Shown here one piece after another: positions 23,536 through 32,473 of a stretch of 43,453 bases of DNA; the first letter of the stretch is position 1; every line of letters begins with the position of its first letter. Where the stretch lies: positions 1-43,453 of the forward strand of contig JAGBWX010000019.1 of the NCBI GenBank assembly GCA_017629575.1. Reading direction: 5' to 3'. Below the pieces are notes generated by a model. That model did not search any database. It was not told the origin of the DNA and worked only from the letters and a program-made list of their open reading frames with translations. The stretch comes from Spirochaetales bacterium (GTDB lineage: Bacteria > Spirochaetota > Spirochaetia > Sphaerochaetales > Sphaerochaetaceae). The position numbers and the translations under genes were made by a program.

Positions 23536-26500
23536 TTATTTTGTTAGGAGAGCGCCAAGTTTATAACCGCTCGCAATTTCCTTTTCTAGGAGTGTTTTTG
23601 CAAGCTTGTCAGCATCTCCGCTCTTTGCGTCAAATGCAATTGCATAAGAGAGAACGGACAAGAGGATTGTCTTCTGCATTCTTTCCTTGTTATACCAAAC
23701 CTCACCCTGATATTCGTTGCACATCGTAAGGTTCATCGCGCCAGAGTCGTTGAGAACGGCTGCAAGATACTTTGTGCCAGACTGTTCTTTCATCTCTGCA
23801 TAGAGGTTGACTGTAGCAACAAGGAGCGCTGCCTCATGAATAAGGATTCTTCTTGCCTGGTCTGTGAGTCCAAGATCATCCATATATTCTTCGAGGAAGT
23901 GATCGAGGAGAAGATTATCGGCAATTTCCATCACGCTTCTAATATCCTTGTTCCTTGCAAATGGAATGAGGATTGCTGCAACAGCGAGTGTGAGAGGAAG
24001 TGTCTTGTCTGCACTAGCCCAAGATGCGAAGATCTTATCGCCAGTTTTTGAGAATTCCTTTGCAATCTTGGCAAGTGCCTTAACAACAGGCTTTGGATTT
24101 ACATCAATTGGATCAGCTGTGAAGATGCCCTTTGTTGTCTCATCCAATGAGTCAAATGATTCGTAGAGAGTAGAGTAAGCCTCAGCAAGGTTCAGAAGGA
24201 GTACTCTTTCATCCTTCTTCTTTGACTTGCCTTCTACGATATCCTCAAGAATTGTGATAGTTTCCTTGCTTCTGAGTTCTGAAATCATCTTGTAGAAAGG
24301 AGCGAGTCTCATGAGCTTGATGGCAGTATTTATGTTCTTGATACCTTTGCCCCTGAACTCCTTGTACATCTTCTCATAGCAACCATCAGTATCTTCAACT
24401 TCTCTGATGTTCCAGAAAACTCTAGCCTCATAGCCATTGAGAGCAACTTCAAAGCCACTGTCAAATAAGTTGATTGATGGATAGATGTATGTAAGGCCGT
24501 CTGCAAAGTCGTCTAAGAGAACATAGCTCTTTGAACTAAAAGTAAGTCCAAGAGCCTCTGCAATGGTTGTTGTGCACTGGCTTCTTCCATCTCCTTCCTT
24601 TGAGAGCTTTGGACAAGACTTGTTGATGTAGCCATAGCTTCTCTCGTATCTGTTGTTTACGAGAACCAAAGTCTTTTCCTTCTCAGTTCCGTTTGTGAAG
24701 GCGTATACAGATTCCTCAATGTTTCCGTTGTTGTAGCAGTCATAGATATTGAAGTTGTCTACGCCACTGAAGAGATATCTCTTTCTGAGGAGTGGGAAGA
24801 TTCTTCTATAATGCTCTGAAACCAGATACTGGTTTGGAGTCTCATCGTAGTAAGCTCTCTGATACTCCATGCCGTACTTTTCCTTATAGCCTTCAACCTG
24901 TCCATGGCCAATCATTGGAAGGCCTGGGATTGTAGAAAGGAGAGTCGCGATTGCAAAGTATCTATCTCCATCACCAAACTGAGCAATTGCAGTATCTTCA
25001 TCAGGGTTATTCATGAAGTTAACATATCTCTTGAGGATCTCTGGCTCGAATTCGAGAGTATTCTTAATAGACTGTCTGTACTTCTGGTTTTCCTGATTCT
25101 TGAGCATGTTCATGAAGGCTGAGTTATATACTCTGTGCATGCCAAGTGTTCTTACAAAATAGCCTTCCATCATCCAGAAAGCCTCTGCAAGCAGAAGTGT
25201 ATCTGGAACTTCCTGCGCAATTCTATCTACAACTTCTCTCCAGAACTCCTCAGGGATTCTCTGGTTGAATTCCTGAACGCTGATTGCGTGCTCAGATCTT
25301 CCTGCGATATCTCCACCTGTACCTGGCTTTGGATACCAAAGTCTTTCAATGTGTCTCTTTGCGAGAGTCATAGCAGCATCGAAGCGGATGATAGGGAAGT
25401 TCTTTGCAACATGGATAATCTTCTGAATGACAGCCTCTCTGGTGATTGGATTGAGATAATCGAGCTGTGCAGTATCATTCCAAGGCATTGTTGTACCATC
25501 GTTGCCATGGAATACATACTTAGTTTCCCCTGTGTGTCTATTAACCATTCTGAAGGTTACGGCAGCATCTGTTCTGTCGTAGTAATGGTCTTCAAGCTTT
25601 ACTTCCCAATCTGGATTTGATGAGAGATCTGGTCCGTTATATGTATAGCTTGGGAATGGAGAGTAGTCCTGGCTGATGAAGTATTCAGGATGTTCATAGA
25701 CCCAGTTGCCGTCGATGCCTGTATGGTTAGGAACCATGTCAGATGCAAGTCTGATGCCCCTCTTCGCACATCTTTCTCTAAGGTTTTCTACAGCACCCCA
25801 ACCACCGATGCTCTGTGAGATGTCATAGTCCTTAAGTGAGTATGCTGATGCAACTGCATCTGGGTTTCCACAAAGGTGCTTTATTGTCTTTGAAGCCTCG
25901 GATCTTTCCCAGAGACCGATGAGCCAAAGTGCTGTGAAGCCTCTTTCTGCGAGAAGATCAAGTTCGCTGTCTGGAATCTGATCGAGTGTTGTGATTGGTC
26001 TGCCATACTGCTTTGTGAGCTGATCGAGCCATACGAGGGTAGACTTTGCAATCATTACAACTCTTGGCATCCAGTTTGAATCACTAGAGAAAGCCTCATA
26101 TTCATTTAGCTCTTCTGAGAAATCTATAACTGGCATTGGGCCAGGAGCACCACCGCCAAAGCCTCTGTCTTTTGTTTCTTCCTTAATGAAGTCCATAGAG
26201 GACTCGAGCATAGCTTCAAACTCTCTTGGGAGGAATTCTGCCCATTCTCTGAGGATATACTTAATCTGATCGAGAAGGGAGCCTGGGAAGAGGCGAGCTG
26301 GGAGTGTCATAAAGGTAAAAATATCATCAACATTAGGCTCTCCGTTTCTCAAATCGTCCTTAACATATGATGAAAGAACTGAGGAGAGAGCTCTGAAGCT
26401 TTTTGGAGTTGTTATGTTCTCAGGCTTTAGGAGAGGCTTTGCTGCATCGATAAGAGCAGGGTTTGCAAGCATTACCTGATAGATGAAATATGCTCTCAAG

Positions 26501-26895
26501 TTTTCATACTTTACATATCTGAGTGTTCCATCTTCTTCTTCTTCGATTTTTGATGGGAATTCAGAGATGAAGAATTCCATGGCTTCCTTCAGCTCTTCGC
26601 TATTTGCGATTGCGAGAACTCTTCTTTCGAAGAAATCTGAGCGTACATCACTTTCAATAAGGTTTGTGAGGATAATCTGATAAACGAGATGAAGGACAGC
26701 TGCTGCATTCAGATTTCCCGCTGAAAGATATGAAAAGGATTCCCCTTTGCTTTTCATTGTTTCGTTGTAGCGATAGGCAAGGTCCGAAGCTTCTCTGTAA
26801 AACGATCTAATTCCCTTCTCTGTTTCAAAGATTGGAACATAAAAAGAAAGATCCTTTCTTGTAAGGTTTGCAATTCTAAAATCTCTATTTTTCAT
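23536..26895 (-). CDS. Very large cytoplasmic alpha-amylase-family (GH13) protein
   Basis: 1119 residues from ATG 26895 (GAGG eight bases upstream); a longer in-frame start at 26946 would run into an upstream terminator. About 280 N-terminal residues of mostly helical, unrecognised sequence precede a GH13 barrel. Region I is DMVPNH (from residue 386), region II IIRFDAAM with nucleophile Asp506, region III LLLAEAF with the acid Glu571, and region IV NNPDED (about 630), which departs from the usual NHD. A Pro/Gly-rich linker GGGAPGPMP lies near 240. After about 780 come a beta domain and about 300 helical residues of unknown role. No signal peptide is present, so it acts inside the cell, probably on glycogen or imported maltodextrin. 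The substrate is not readable. Confidence 0.8.
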   Translation of the reverse strand: MKNRDFRIANLTRKDLSFYVPIFETEKGIRSFYREASDLAYRYNETMKSKGESFSYLSAGNLNAAAVLHLVYQIILTNLIESDVRSDFFERRVLAIANSEELKEAMEFFISEFPSKIEEEEDGTLRYVKYENLRAYFIYQVMLANPALIDAAKPLLKPENITTPKSFRALSSVLSSYVKDDLRNGEPNVDDIFTFMTLPARLFPGSLLDQIKYILREWAEFLPREFEAMLESSMDFIKEETKDRGFGGGAPGPMPVIDFSEELNEYEAFSSDSNWMPRVVMIAKSTLVWLDQLTKQYGRPITTLDQIPDSELDLLAERGFTALWLIGLWERSEASKTIKHLCGNPDAVASAYSLKDYDISQSIGGWGAVENLRERCAKRGIRLASDMVPNHTGIDGNWVYEHPEYFISQDYSPFPSYTYNGPDLSSNPDWEVKLEDHYYDRTDAAVTFRMVNRHTGETKYVFHGNDGTTMPWNDTAQLDYLNPITREAVIQKIIHVAKNFPIIRFDAAMTLAKRHIERLWYPKPGTGGDIAGRSEHAISVQEFNQRIPEEFWREVVDRIAQEVPDTLLLAEAFWMMEGYFVRTLGMHRVYNSAFMNMLKNQENQKYRQSIKNTLEFEPEILKRYVNFMNNPDEDTAIAQFGDGDRYFAIATLLSTIPGLPMIGHGQVEGYKEKYGMEYQRAYYDETPNQYLVSEHYRRIFPLLRKRYLFSGVDNFNIYDCYNNGNIEESVYAFTNGTEKEKTLVLVNNRYERSYGYINKSCPKLSKEGDGRSQCTTTIAEALGLTFSSKSYVLLDDFADGLTYIYPSINLFDSGFEVALNGYEARVFWNIREVEDTDGCYEKMYKEFRGKGIKNINTAIKLMRLAPFYKMISELRSKETITILEDIVEGKSKKKDERVLLLNLAEAYSTLYESFDSLDETTKGIFTADPIDVNPKPVVKALAKIAKEFSKTGDKIFASWASADKTLPLTLAVAAILIPFARNKDIRSVMEIADNLLLDHFLEEYMDDLGLTDQARRILIHEAALLVATVNLYAEMKEQSGTKYLAAVLNDSGAMNLTMCNEYQGEVWYNKERMQKTILLSVLSYAIAFDAKSGDADKLAKTLLEKEIASGYKLGALLTK

Positions 26896-26937
26896 TCTAC
26901 TGGCCTCGCAGTGATATATACTTAATTTTAGCACAGA

Positions 26938-26967
26938 AAAAAACAATGGCTATGGTAAACCATAGCT
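26938..26967 (-). terminator. Intrinsic terminator after the EamA transporter gene
   Basis: GCTATGG (26949-26955), TAAA, CCATAGC (26960-26966). On the minus strand the stem is followed by CATTG and seven T. The gap 26896-27052 also holds the GH13 promoter area and otherwise only A+T-rich sequence. Confidence 0.75.
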
Positions 26968-27052
26968 AATATTCAAATCTTGTCTGAGCATGGAAATGAT
27001 AAGTATTTATCGATACAATGTTAAGTGATTAATGATATCAAAATTTGAATTA

Positions 27053-27925
27053 TCAAGTTTTTTTGACACCTCGCTCTGAGAGAACCAAGCCAGATAGTGC
27101 CAAGATGGCTCCTGTGATGCTTAGAACTGTTACACCCTCATGAAGAATAAGCGCAGAAAAAACTAAAGTAACTACTGGTGTCAAATAGATGTAGATACCA
27201 GTTTTCAAGGCTCCTAGCGTCTTGGTTGCAAAGTTCCATGTATAGAAGCATAGCGCAGATGCAATGAAGCTCAGATATGAAAGATGGAGCAAATTTTCAG
27301 CTGTAAAGTCCGATGCCTTGATTGAGAATTCTGAAAAGAGGAGCATTGGGAGCAGGAAAATAATACCGTACTCGAATATTCTTCTTGTTGATGCCAGGAG
27401 TGAAAGCTTGATGTTTGCAAGATGCCTGGAGGTTAAGGAGTAAACCGCCCAGCAGACAGGAGCACCAAGAGCAATCAAGTCACCAAGAGGATTGAAGCCA
27501 AACTTTTGGCCCTGAAAAGAGAGTATGGCAACGCCGCTGATCGAAAGGATGAATCCGATTACGAAGTTTCTGGAAAAAGCAGATTTATTCTTTTCGAGTA
27601 TCCAAAGAAGCAGCGCTGTGAAAAATGGAGCGAGGGCAATGATAACACCGCAGTTTGCTGCACTGGTGTAAATCAGAGAAACATTCTCAAGCATGTAGTA
27701 TAGTGAGATGCCGGAGATGCCGCATAGTGCGAGTATTCCCTCTGTTTTCCAACCCTGCCATTTAATGAGAGATGGTGAAAAGACGAACAATACAGCTGTT
27801 CCGATGATGAATCTTGTAAGAAGAATCTCGGTTGGATTGAAGGTTTTCAGTAGAATCTTTGTTGAGATATACGTTGTTCCCCATACAAAGATGGTGAAGA
27901 TGGCGGCGAGATGTCCTTTTTTCAT
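27053..27925 (-). CDS. EamA/DMT-superfamily transporter
   Basis: Ten-helix drug/metabolite-type permease of 290 residues. It consists of two homologous EamA halves: the first begins 'HLAAIFTIFVWGTTYISTKI', the second near 'DLIALGAPVCWAVYSLTSRH', each with the typical W-G/A-x-x-Y/F pattern in the first helix. The end 'GAILALSGLVLSERG' is also standard. The substrate is unknown; amino acids and metabolites are typical. Its start overlaps the pth stop by four bases (ATGA), so it is translated together with pth. A terminator follows. Confidence 0.87.
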   Translation of the reverse strand: MKKGHLAAIFTIFVWGTTYISTKILLKTFNPTEILLTRFIIGTAVLFVFSPSLIKWQGWKTEGILALCGISGISLYYMLENVSLIYTSAANCGVIIALAPFFTALLLWILEKNKSAFSRNFVIGFILSISGVAILSFQGQKFGFNPLGDLIALGAPVCWAVYSLTSRHLANIKLSLLASTRRIFEYGIIFLLPMLLFSEFSIKASDFTAENLLHLSYLSFIASALCFYTWNFATKTLGALKTGIYIYLTPVVTLVFSALILHEGVTVLSITGAILALSGLVLSERGVKKT

Positions 27926-28443
27926 AGCTTTGATACGCCTTCTGTCTCTGGATTTCTAAGCATTCTCTCAGCTAGCGTGAAAACCTGCTGAAGTGTAATC
28001 TCCTCATCCTTGGAGAAAGGTGAGGTTACAAAGTTTCTCACATCCCCGAACTTAGGTCTTCCAATTCCGATTCTCAGTCTATAGAACTGGTCTGAACCAA
28101 CTCTCTCCTTGATGTTTCTAAGACCGTTGTGTCCCTGAAGTCCACCACCTTTTTGAATTCTAACCTCTCCCAGTGGAAGTTCTAAATCATCATGGATAAT
28201 CATGATTTCCTCTGCCTTCAGCTTATAGAAAGTTGTGCATTCTGAAACAGCAGTTCCAGAGAGATTCATGTAAGTCAATGGCTTGAGAAGCTTCTTTCCT
28301 CCCTCTTCTGCATAGAGAGAGTGGAACTTAGAACTCCATTTTGTGTATGGATAAAGTTCATCAGAGAGTAAGAATCCGGCATTATGCCTAGTCTTTGTAT
28401 AGTCCCTTCCGGGATTGCCTAGAAAAACGAAGAGCTTGATCAT
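27922..28443 (-). CDS. pth: Peptidyl-tRNA hydrolase
   Basis: Recycles peptidyl-tRNA released from stalled ribosomes, 173 residues, a little shorter than the usual 185-195 because the C-terminal helix region is reduced. Active-site residues are present: Asn in FLGNPGRDY, the catalytic His in KTRHNAGF, Asn in TYMNLSG, Asp in IHDDLELPLG, and the tRNA-binding 'GGGLQGHNGLRNI'. The ATG lacks a Shine-Dalgarno and has a promoter just upstream, in the 37-base gap behind nth. Cotranscribed with an EamA transporter. Confidence 0.95.
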   Translation of the reverse strand: MIKLFVFLGNPGRDYTKTRHNAGFLLSDELYPYTKWSSKFHSLYAEEGGKKLLKPLTYMNLSGTAVSECTTFYKLKAEEIMIIHDDLELPLGEVRIQKGGGLQGHNGLRNIKERVGSDQFYRLRIGIGRPKFGDVRNFVTSPFSKDEEITLQQVFTLAERMLRNPETEGVSKL

Positions 28444-28451
28444 CGTTAGAT

Positions 28452-28480
28452 AATCTAAAGCAAAGGTGACTGAGTTTCAA
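28452..28480 (-). promoter_or_regulatory. Leaderless-type promoter of pth
   Basis: Minus strand: TTGAAA (28480-28475), 17 bases, TAGATT (28457-28452), eight bases, ATG (28443). The whole signal fits exactly into the gap between the nth stop and the pth start. Confidence 0.55.
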
Positions 28481-29143
28481 TTATCTAGATTTCAATACGC
28501 CAGCTTTTGGACAATAATCTTTCTCACTGCATTTTGAGCAGAGAGGGGAAATAGGAAGACATACATATTGTCCATACCGGACCAACAGTTCATTGAGCGG
28601 TATCCAGAATCTCTGAGGCATTATCTTCCTAAGCTCTCTTTCTGTCTCTTCTGCACTCTTTGTGCAGACCCAACCAAGGCGATTTGCTATTTCATGGACA
28701 TGGCAGTCCACGCAGACAGCATCGATTCCAAATCCAAGATTGAGAACAAGAGAAGCTGTCTTTATTCCAACACCAGGAAGTGCAAGGAGCTTGTCTAAAT
28801 CATCTGGAATCATGCCACCATGCTCGCTTTGGATTATCTGTGCTATTCTCTTAAGATCCTGCGCCTTTCTTCTATAGAATCCAGCAGGCTTGATTAGCTC
28901 TTCAATCTCTTGAGTGTCAAGGGAAGCAAGATCATCTATGGATTTCGCCTTTTGCAGAATTCTTCTTGAGCTAGAAAGGGTTACATCGTCTCTGGTTCTC
29001 AAGCTAATTATTGTTGAGACAAGAATTCTATATGGATCGTTGTCCTCCTCAGCAATTATCGAAACGGAAGGCAGCGGTGCACCCATCTCTTCCAAGAGAT
29101 TGGACATTCTAGAGAAAAGGGAATCCAAATATTCTTCTTTCAT
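28481..29143 (-). CDS. nth: Endonuclease III (base excision repair glycosylase/lyase)
   Basis: DNA glycosylase with AP-lyase activity for oxidised pyrimidines, 220 residues. The helix-hairpin-helix is LPGVGIKTASLVL with the catalytic Lys, followed by the catalytic Asp in 'AVCVDCHVHEIANRLGW'. The 4Fe-4S cluster motif C-x6-C-x2-C-x5-C is complete at the C terminus (CLPISPLCSKCSEKDYC). Unlike the GPG/GVG form of some MutY proteins, no adenine-binding C-terminal domain follows, so MutY is unlikely. GAGG lies five bases before ATG. It is divergent from the DAHP synthase fusion gene with only 47 bases between. Confidence 0.94.
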   Translation of the reverse strand: MKEEYLDSLFSRMSNLLEEMGAPLPSVSIIAEEDNDPYRILVSTIISLRTRDDVTLSSSRRILQKAKSIDDLASLDTQEIEELIKPAGFYRRKAQDLKRIAQIIQSEHGGMIPDDLDKLLALPGVGIKTASLVLNLGFGIDAVCVDCHVHEIANRLGWVCTKSAEETERELRKIMPQRFWIPLNELLVRYGQYVCLPISPLCSKCSEKDYCPKAGVLKSR

Positions 29144-29154
29144 TGATACCTCGG

Positions 29155-29183
29155 TTGAACTAATACAGAGAAAATAATAGCAT
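29155..29183 (+). promoter_or_regulatory. Leaderless-type promoter of the DAHP synthase fusion gene
   Basis: TTGAAC (29155-29160), 17 bases, TAGCAT (29178-29183), seven bases, ATG (29191). No Shine-Dalgarno (TTCTTCT before ATG). With such a short leader, classical leader-peptide attenuation is excluded. Confidence 0.55.
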
Positions 29184-29190
29184 TTCTTCT

Positions 29191-31107
29191 ATGATTGTCA
29201 TCTTAAAAAAAGGGATCACCCTTCAAGAAAAAAATAAAGTAGTTTCCTTTCTCCAGGACAAGGGCTTCATGGTCAAGGAGATTGTTGGAACAGAAGATAC
29301 AGTTCTCGGTGCTGTAGGCACTTCTTCTGTCGATTACCGCATGGTTGAAATCATGCCAGGCGTAAGTTCTGTTGTTCCTATCTCAAAGCCATATAAGCTA
29401 GCATCCAGAGAACTGAAGAAGGAAGATACCATTGTCTCTGTCAAAAATGTAAAAATCGGAGGCAATAGAGTTTGTGTGATGGCTGGTCCATGTGCCGTTG
29501 AATCCTATGATCAGATAATGACAATCGCAGAGTCTGTAAGAGAGTCTGGTGCTGTTATTCTTCGCGGTGGCGCATTCAAGCCAAGAACAAGCCCTTATTC
29601 ATTCCAAGGCCTTGGCGAAGAAGGCTTAAAGCTATTAAGAAAGGCCGGCGATGCCTTTGATATGCCAATTACTACAGAAGTTGTATCACCATCTGACGTT
29701 GAGATGATGACAGGCTACATTGACATGTTCCAGATTGGAGCAAGAAATATGCAGAACTTCGAGCTTTTGAAGGCTGTTGGTAGAACAAAGATGCCTGTTC
29801 TTCTCAAGCGCGGCCTCTCTGCAACAATCGAAGAATGGCTGATGGCTGCCGAGTATCTCATGGCATCTGGAACAGACCAGGTTGTTCTTTGCGAAAGAGG
29901 AATAAGAACATATGAGAGAGCAACTAGAAACACTCTTGATTGCTCAGCTATTCCAATTGTCCAAAAGCTTTCCCATTTGCCAGTTATTGGCGACCCATCT
30001 CATGCAACAGGAAAGAGGGATATGGTTCAGCCAATGTCCCTAGCTTTGGTTGCAGGTGGTGCTTCTGGTATTATCGTTGAAGTTCATAACAAGCCTGAGT
30101 GCGCCTTCTCAGACGGTCCTCAGTCTCTCTATCCAGTTCAGTTCGAAAAGCTTATGAGGGATATTGAGGCTCTTTGTCCTGTTGTCGGTAAGAGCTTGGA
30201 GAAGGCACCAAGAATCATTCCTGATTCAATCCATTCTGATTCTGCAGAGCACCATGAGATATTGGATCCAACAAAGATAGTCGTTGCGTTCCAGGGCGAG
30301 AGAGGCGCTTTCTCCGAACTTGCAGTAAGGCGCAGCTTCGATGAGGAGGCAAAGGTTCTCCCTTGCCACTCTTTTGCCGAGACCTTTGATGCAGTATCAT
30401 CTGGAAAGGCATCCTACGCTGTGCTTCCTGTAGAGAATACGCTTGGTGGAACAATCTATGACAACTTGGATCTTCTTGCTATGCATCCAGAGCTTACAGT
30501 TGTTGGAGAGCAGCAGGTTAGAGTTGTCCACAATCTTATCTGTGTTCCTGGTGCAAGGCTCGAGGACATCAAAAAGGTATACTCACATCCACAGGCCCTT
30601 GCTCAGTGTAAGGAGTTCCTGGCATCTTTGCCAGAAATTGAGCAGATTCCATACTACGACACAGCAGGTTCTGTTGAATTTGCAAAGAAACAAAACGACA
30701 AGTCAATTGCTGGCATAGCAGGCGCTCCTGCGGCAAAGTTCCATAAGATGGAAATCCTTGCTCAGGGAATTGAGACCAACCCATCCAACTATACTCGCTT
30801 CTATATCATTTCAAGAGAAGAGAATGCCTCCTATATCAGGTCACAGGCCAAGAGCAACAAGGCGGCTCTTTCTTTCTCTGTCTCCGATGAGCCAGGAGCT
30901 TTGATGAAGATTCTCAGCATCCTCGGTGACAATGGAATGAATATGACAAAGCTTGAGTCTCGTCCTATCCCTGGAAAGCCTTGGGAATATACATTCTTTG
31001 TTGAGGTTCAGCTCAACGAAGAGATAGAATTTGAAAAGGTTTGTGAAGAGATAAAGAAGGCTGCTGTATCCTTCAGAGTCTTGGGAACATACGCATCGGT
31101 GCTATAA
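29191..31107 (+). CDS. Fusion of DAHP synthase (type I-beta) with prephenate dehydratase-ACT
   Basis: 638 residues joining the first step of the shikimate pathway to the phenylalanine branch. About 1-70 is the ferredoxin-like regulatory domain of Thermotoga-type DAHP synthase. The barrel (about 85-345) has MAGPCAVES (from 97), RGGAFKPRTSPYSFQG, IGARNMQNF, LLKRG, 'ERGIRTYERATRNTLD', IGDPSHATG and EVHNKPE, all intact. After a linker, prephenate dehydratase runs from VAFQGERGAFSE (about 364) to the catalytic NYTRFYII (about 533), then an ACT domain with EPGALMKIL and the Phe-binding ESRP. No chorismate mutase part is present. Phe is expected to inhibit through ACT, and the N-terminal domain may add Tyr/Phe control. 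It is followed without a gap by DUF4416. Confidence 0.9.
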   Translation: MIVILKKGITLQEKNKVVSFLQDKGFMVKEIVGTEDTVLGAVGTSSVDYRMVEIMPGVSSVVPISKPYKLASRELKKEDTIVSVKNVKIGGNRVCVMAGPCAVESYDQIMTIAESVRESGAVILRGGAFKPRTSPYSFQGLGEEGLKLLRKAGDAFDMPITTEVVSPSDVEMMTGYIDMFQIGARNMQNFELLKAVGRTKMPVLLKRGLSATIEEWLMAAEYLMASGTDQVVLCERGIRTYERATRNTLDCSAIPIVQKLSHLPVIGDPSHATGKRDMVQPMSLALVAGGASGIIVEVHNKPECAFSDGPQSLYPVQFEKLMRDIEALCPVVGKSLEKAPRIIPDSIHSDSAEHHEILDPTKIVVAFQGERGAFSELAVRRSFDEEAKVLPCHSFAETFDAVSSGKASYAVLPVENTLGGTIYDNLDLLAMHPELTVVGEQQVRVVHNLICVPGARLEDIKKVYSHPQALAQCKEFLASLPEIEQIPYYDTAGSVEFAKKQNDKSIAGIAGAPAAKFHKMEILAQGIETNPSNYTRFYIISREENASYIRSQAKSNKAALSFSVSDEPGALMKILSILGDNGMNMTKLESRPIPGKPWEYTFFVEVQLNEEIEFEKVCEEIKKAAVSFRVLGTYASVL

Positions 31108-31632
31108 ATGGAAAAGCGAAGCTACGATAAATCGCTATTGATGATGGGAGTCCTTTCTGTAAAGGGGCTCCCTCTTTTGCTCAAGCAGAGACTTGAGAGG
31201 GAGTTTGGACCAATTGCGATTATCACAGAGTCTATAGATTTCAGCTTCACCGACTACTATGTTCCTGAGATGGGAGATGGAATTGAAAGGTTCTTTCTTG
31301 CCTTTGAGAGATTAGTTAGTCCTGATGACTTAGCCAGAATAAAGACCCTGACAAATGAAATAGAGGATGAATGGGCAGAGGATGGCAATAGAAGGATCAA
31401 TCTAGATCCTGGTCTGATTAGCGAGTCCAATCTGATTCTTGCTACAACTAAAAATCGCAGCCACAGAATTCCGATAGGTCTATCTCTCTATGGAGAGGTG
31501 ACTCTGATTTACCACAAGAAGGGGTGGCAGTCCTTCCCTTGGAGCTATGCAGATTATAAATCTGAGGGCATCCAGAAGCATATGACAGCGTTTAGAGCCT
31601 TCTATCTGCAGAGACGAAAACTGGAAAAATAA
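31108..31632 (+). CDS. DUF4416 family protein
   Basis: Conserved protein of unknown function, 174 residues, soluble. It matches the DUF4416 pattern: an N-terminal 'LLMMGVLSVKG' strand, 'LEREFGPIAIITESIDFSFTDYYVPEMGDG', 'IKTLTNEIEDEW', RRINLDPGLI, 'LILATTKNRSHRIPIGLSLYGEVTLIYH' and the C-terminal WSYADYKSEG. The many conserved Asp, His, Tyr and Arg residues suggest an enzyme, but the reaction is not known. The ATG follows the preceding stop immediately with no ribosome site of its own, so it depends on translation of the aromatic biosynthesis gene. The family is common in spirochaetes and deltaproteobacteria. Confidence 0.85.
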   Translation: MEKRSYDKSLLMMGVLSVKGLPLLLKQRLEREFGPIAIITESIDFSFTDYYVPEMGDGIERFFLAFERLVSPDDLARIKTLTNEIEDEWAEDGNRRINLDPGLISESNLILATTKNRSHRIPIGLSLYGEVTLIYHKKGWQSFPWSYADYKSEGIQKHMTAFRAFYLQRRKLEK

Positions 31633-31663
31633 GCAAAAATCTCACTTCTTGAGTTAAATAAGT

Positions 31664-32386
31664 ATGAAAACATTAATCTGTATCATACTTATTTTTTTAT
31701 CGCTATCTTCGTGTTCCCTAGAGCTTTGGAGAACAGTTGAAGTTCGCATAGTTGAGCACCATCAATTTGAGGAAGCATCAGGTAAATTGATGTGGTATGA
31801 ACTGAGATATTTCAATGGACGTGAGGTTGTCAATGCTCGTCTTGCGCCTGGAACATCTCGTTTTTCAATAAGGGTTCTAGCAGGAAGAACCTGTCCAATT
31901 GCTGTTGTTCCATTGGGTATACTATCTCCATATGGAGGTTTTTACAGTCCTGGAAACGATACAGTTTTCATCTCATCTTTAGAAGGGCCTTTTGCATCTT
32001 TGTTGGTAAATGCCGCTTCATATAGACCAGACGCTGTATCTGAGCTATCAATTCCATGGCTTAGGAAAATTGGAGATTTTTCCACTATAAACCAAAGTGA
32101 ATTCTTAAATAGTCTATATAGAGGCTCTTTATCGTATGATAGCCTAGAATACAGTAAATTATACCATCCTATAATAGAAAGTATTCCATCAGGATATTGG
32201 ATTTCAGATTCCAGCAGAGCAAATTCCTTCCAAATTAGAAAATCTGGGGATAGTGCAAGACTTTCACTTTTTACTGGTTCTTATTGTTTTTGGAACAAGG
32301 AAAGAGAACTTCTTTTGACTGTTGTGATAGATGAAGAAGGGCGCTTCTATACAGGAATGACATCTTTATCTTCTTCGTGGATATGA
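31664..32386 (+). CDS. Putative lipoprotein
   Basis: 240 residues. The N terminus is a short lipoprotein signal: MKTLICIILIFLSLSSCS, with Cys17 after Leu-Ser-Ser, the relaxed lipobox typical of spirochaetes. It would be lipidated by the Lgt encoded at 15380. The mature part is beta-rich ('GGFYSPGNDTVFISSLEGPF', 'LLLTVVIDEEGRFYTGM') with no recognised domain and two further Cys. It starts 31 bases after DUF4416 with a weak start region, so it may share that transcript. Role unknown; probably an envelope protein. Confidence 0.75.
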   Translation: MKTLICIILIFLSLSSCSLELWRTVEVRIVEHHQFEEASGKLMWYELRYFNGREVVNARLAPGTSRFSIRVLAGRTCPIAVVPLGILSPYGGFYSPGNDTVFISSLEGPFASLLVNAASYRPDAVSELSIPWLRKIGDFSTINQSEFLNSLYRGSLSYDSLEYSKLYHPIIESIPSGYWISDSSRANSFQIRKSGDSARLSLFTGSYCFWNKERELLLTVVIDEEGRFYTGMTSLSSSWI

Positions 32387-32408
32387 CCAAAAAGGCGTCA
32401 AAATGACA

Positions 32409-32425
32409 AAAGTAAACGTTACTTT
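32409..32425. repeat. Inverted repeat upstream of the serine dehydratase gene
   Basis: AAAGTAA-ACG-TTACTTT (32409-32425), perfect seven-base arms, 14 bases before the -35 of the downstream promoter. The position suits an activator or repressor site. A GTCAAA / TTTGAC pair frames it. Confidence 0.5.
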
Positions 32426-32438
32426 GACAGTTTAATCA

Positions 32439-32467
32439 TTGATGATAGTTCAACTATATCTTATTCT
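32439..32467 (+). promoter_or_regulatory. Leaderless-type promoter of the serine dehydratase gene
   Basis: TTGATG (32439-32444), 17 bases, TATTCT (32462-32467), six bases, ATG (32474). No Shine-Dalgarno (ATTGGC). A perfect TTGACA at 32424-32429 has no matching -10 at normal spacing. Confidence 0.5.
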
Positions 32468-32473
32468 ATTGGC

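Noticed and set aside
25135-25620. 161-codon plus-strand ORF opposite the GH13 gene
   Set aside because: It lies fully antisense to the catalytic region of a well-supported gene, its product is Cys/Ser-rich without a recognisable domain, and there is no ribosome site. A shadow of the minus-strand codon bias.
26971-27050. ATTCAAAT ... ATTTGAAT inverted repeat
   Set aside because: Eight-base arms about 64 bases apart in A+T-rich DNA; expected by chance and without further structure.
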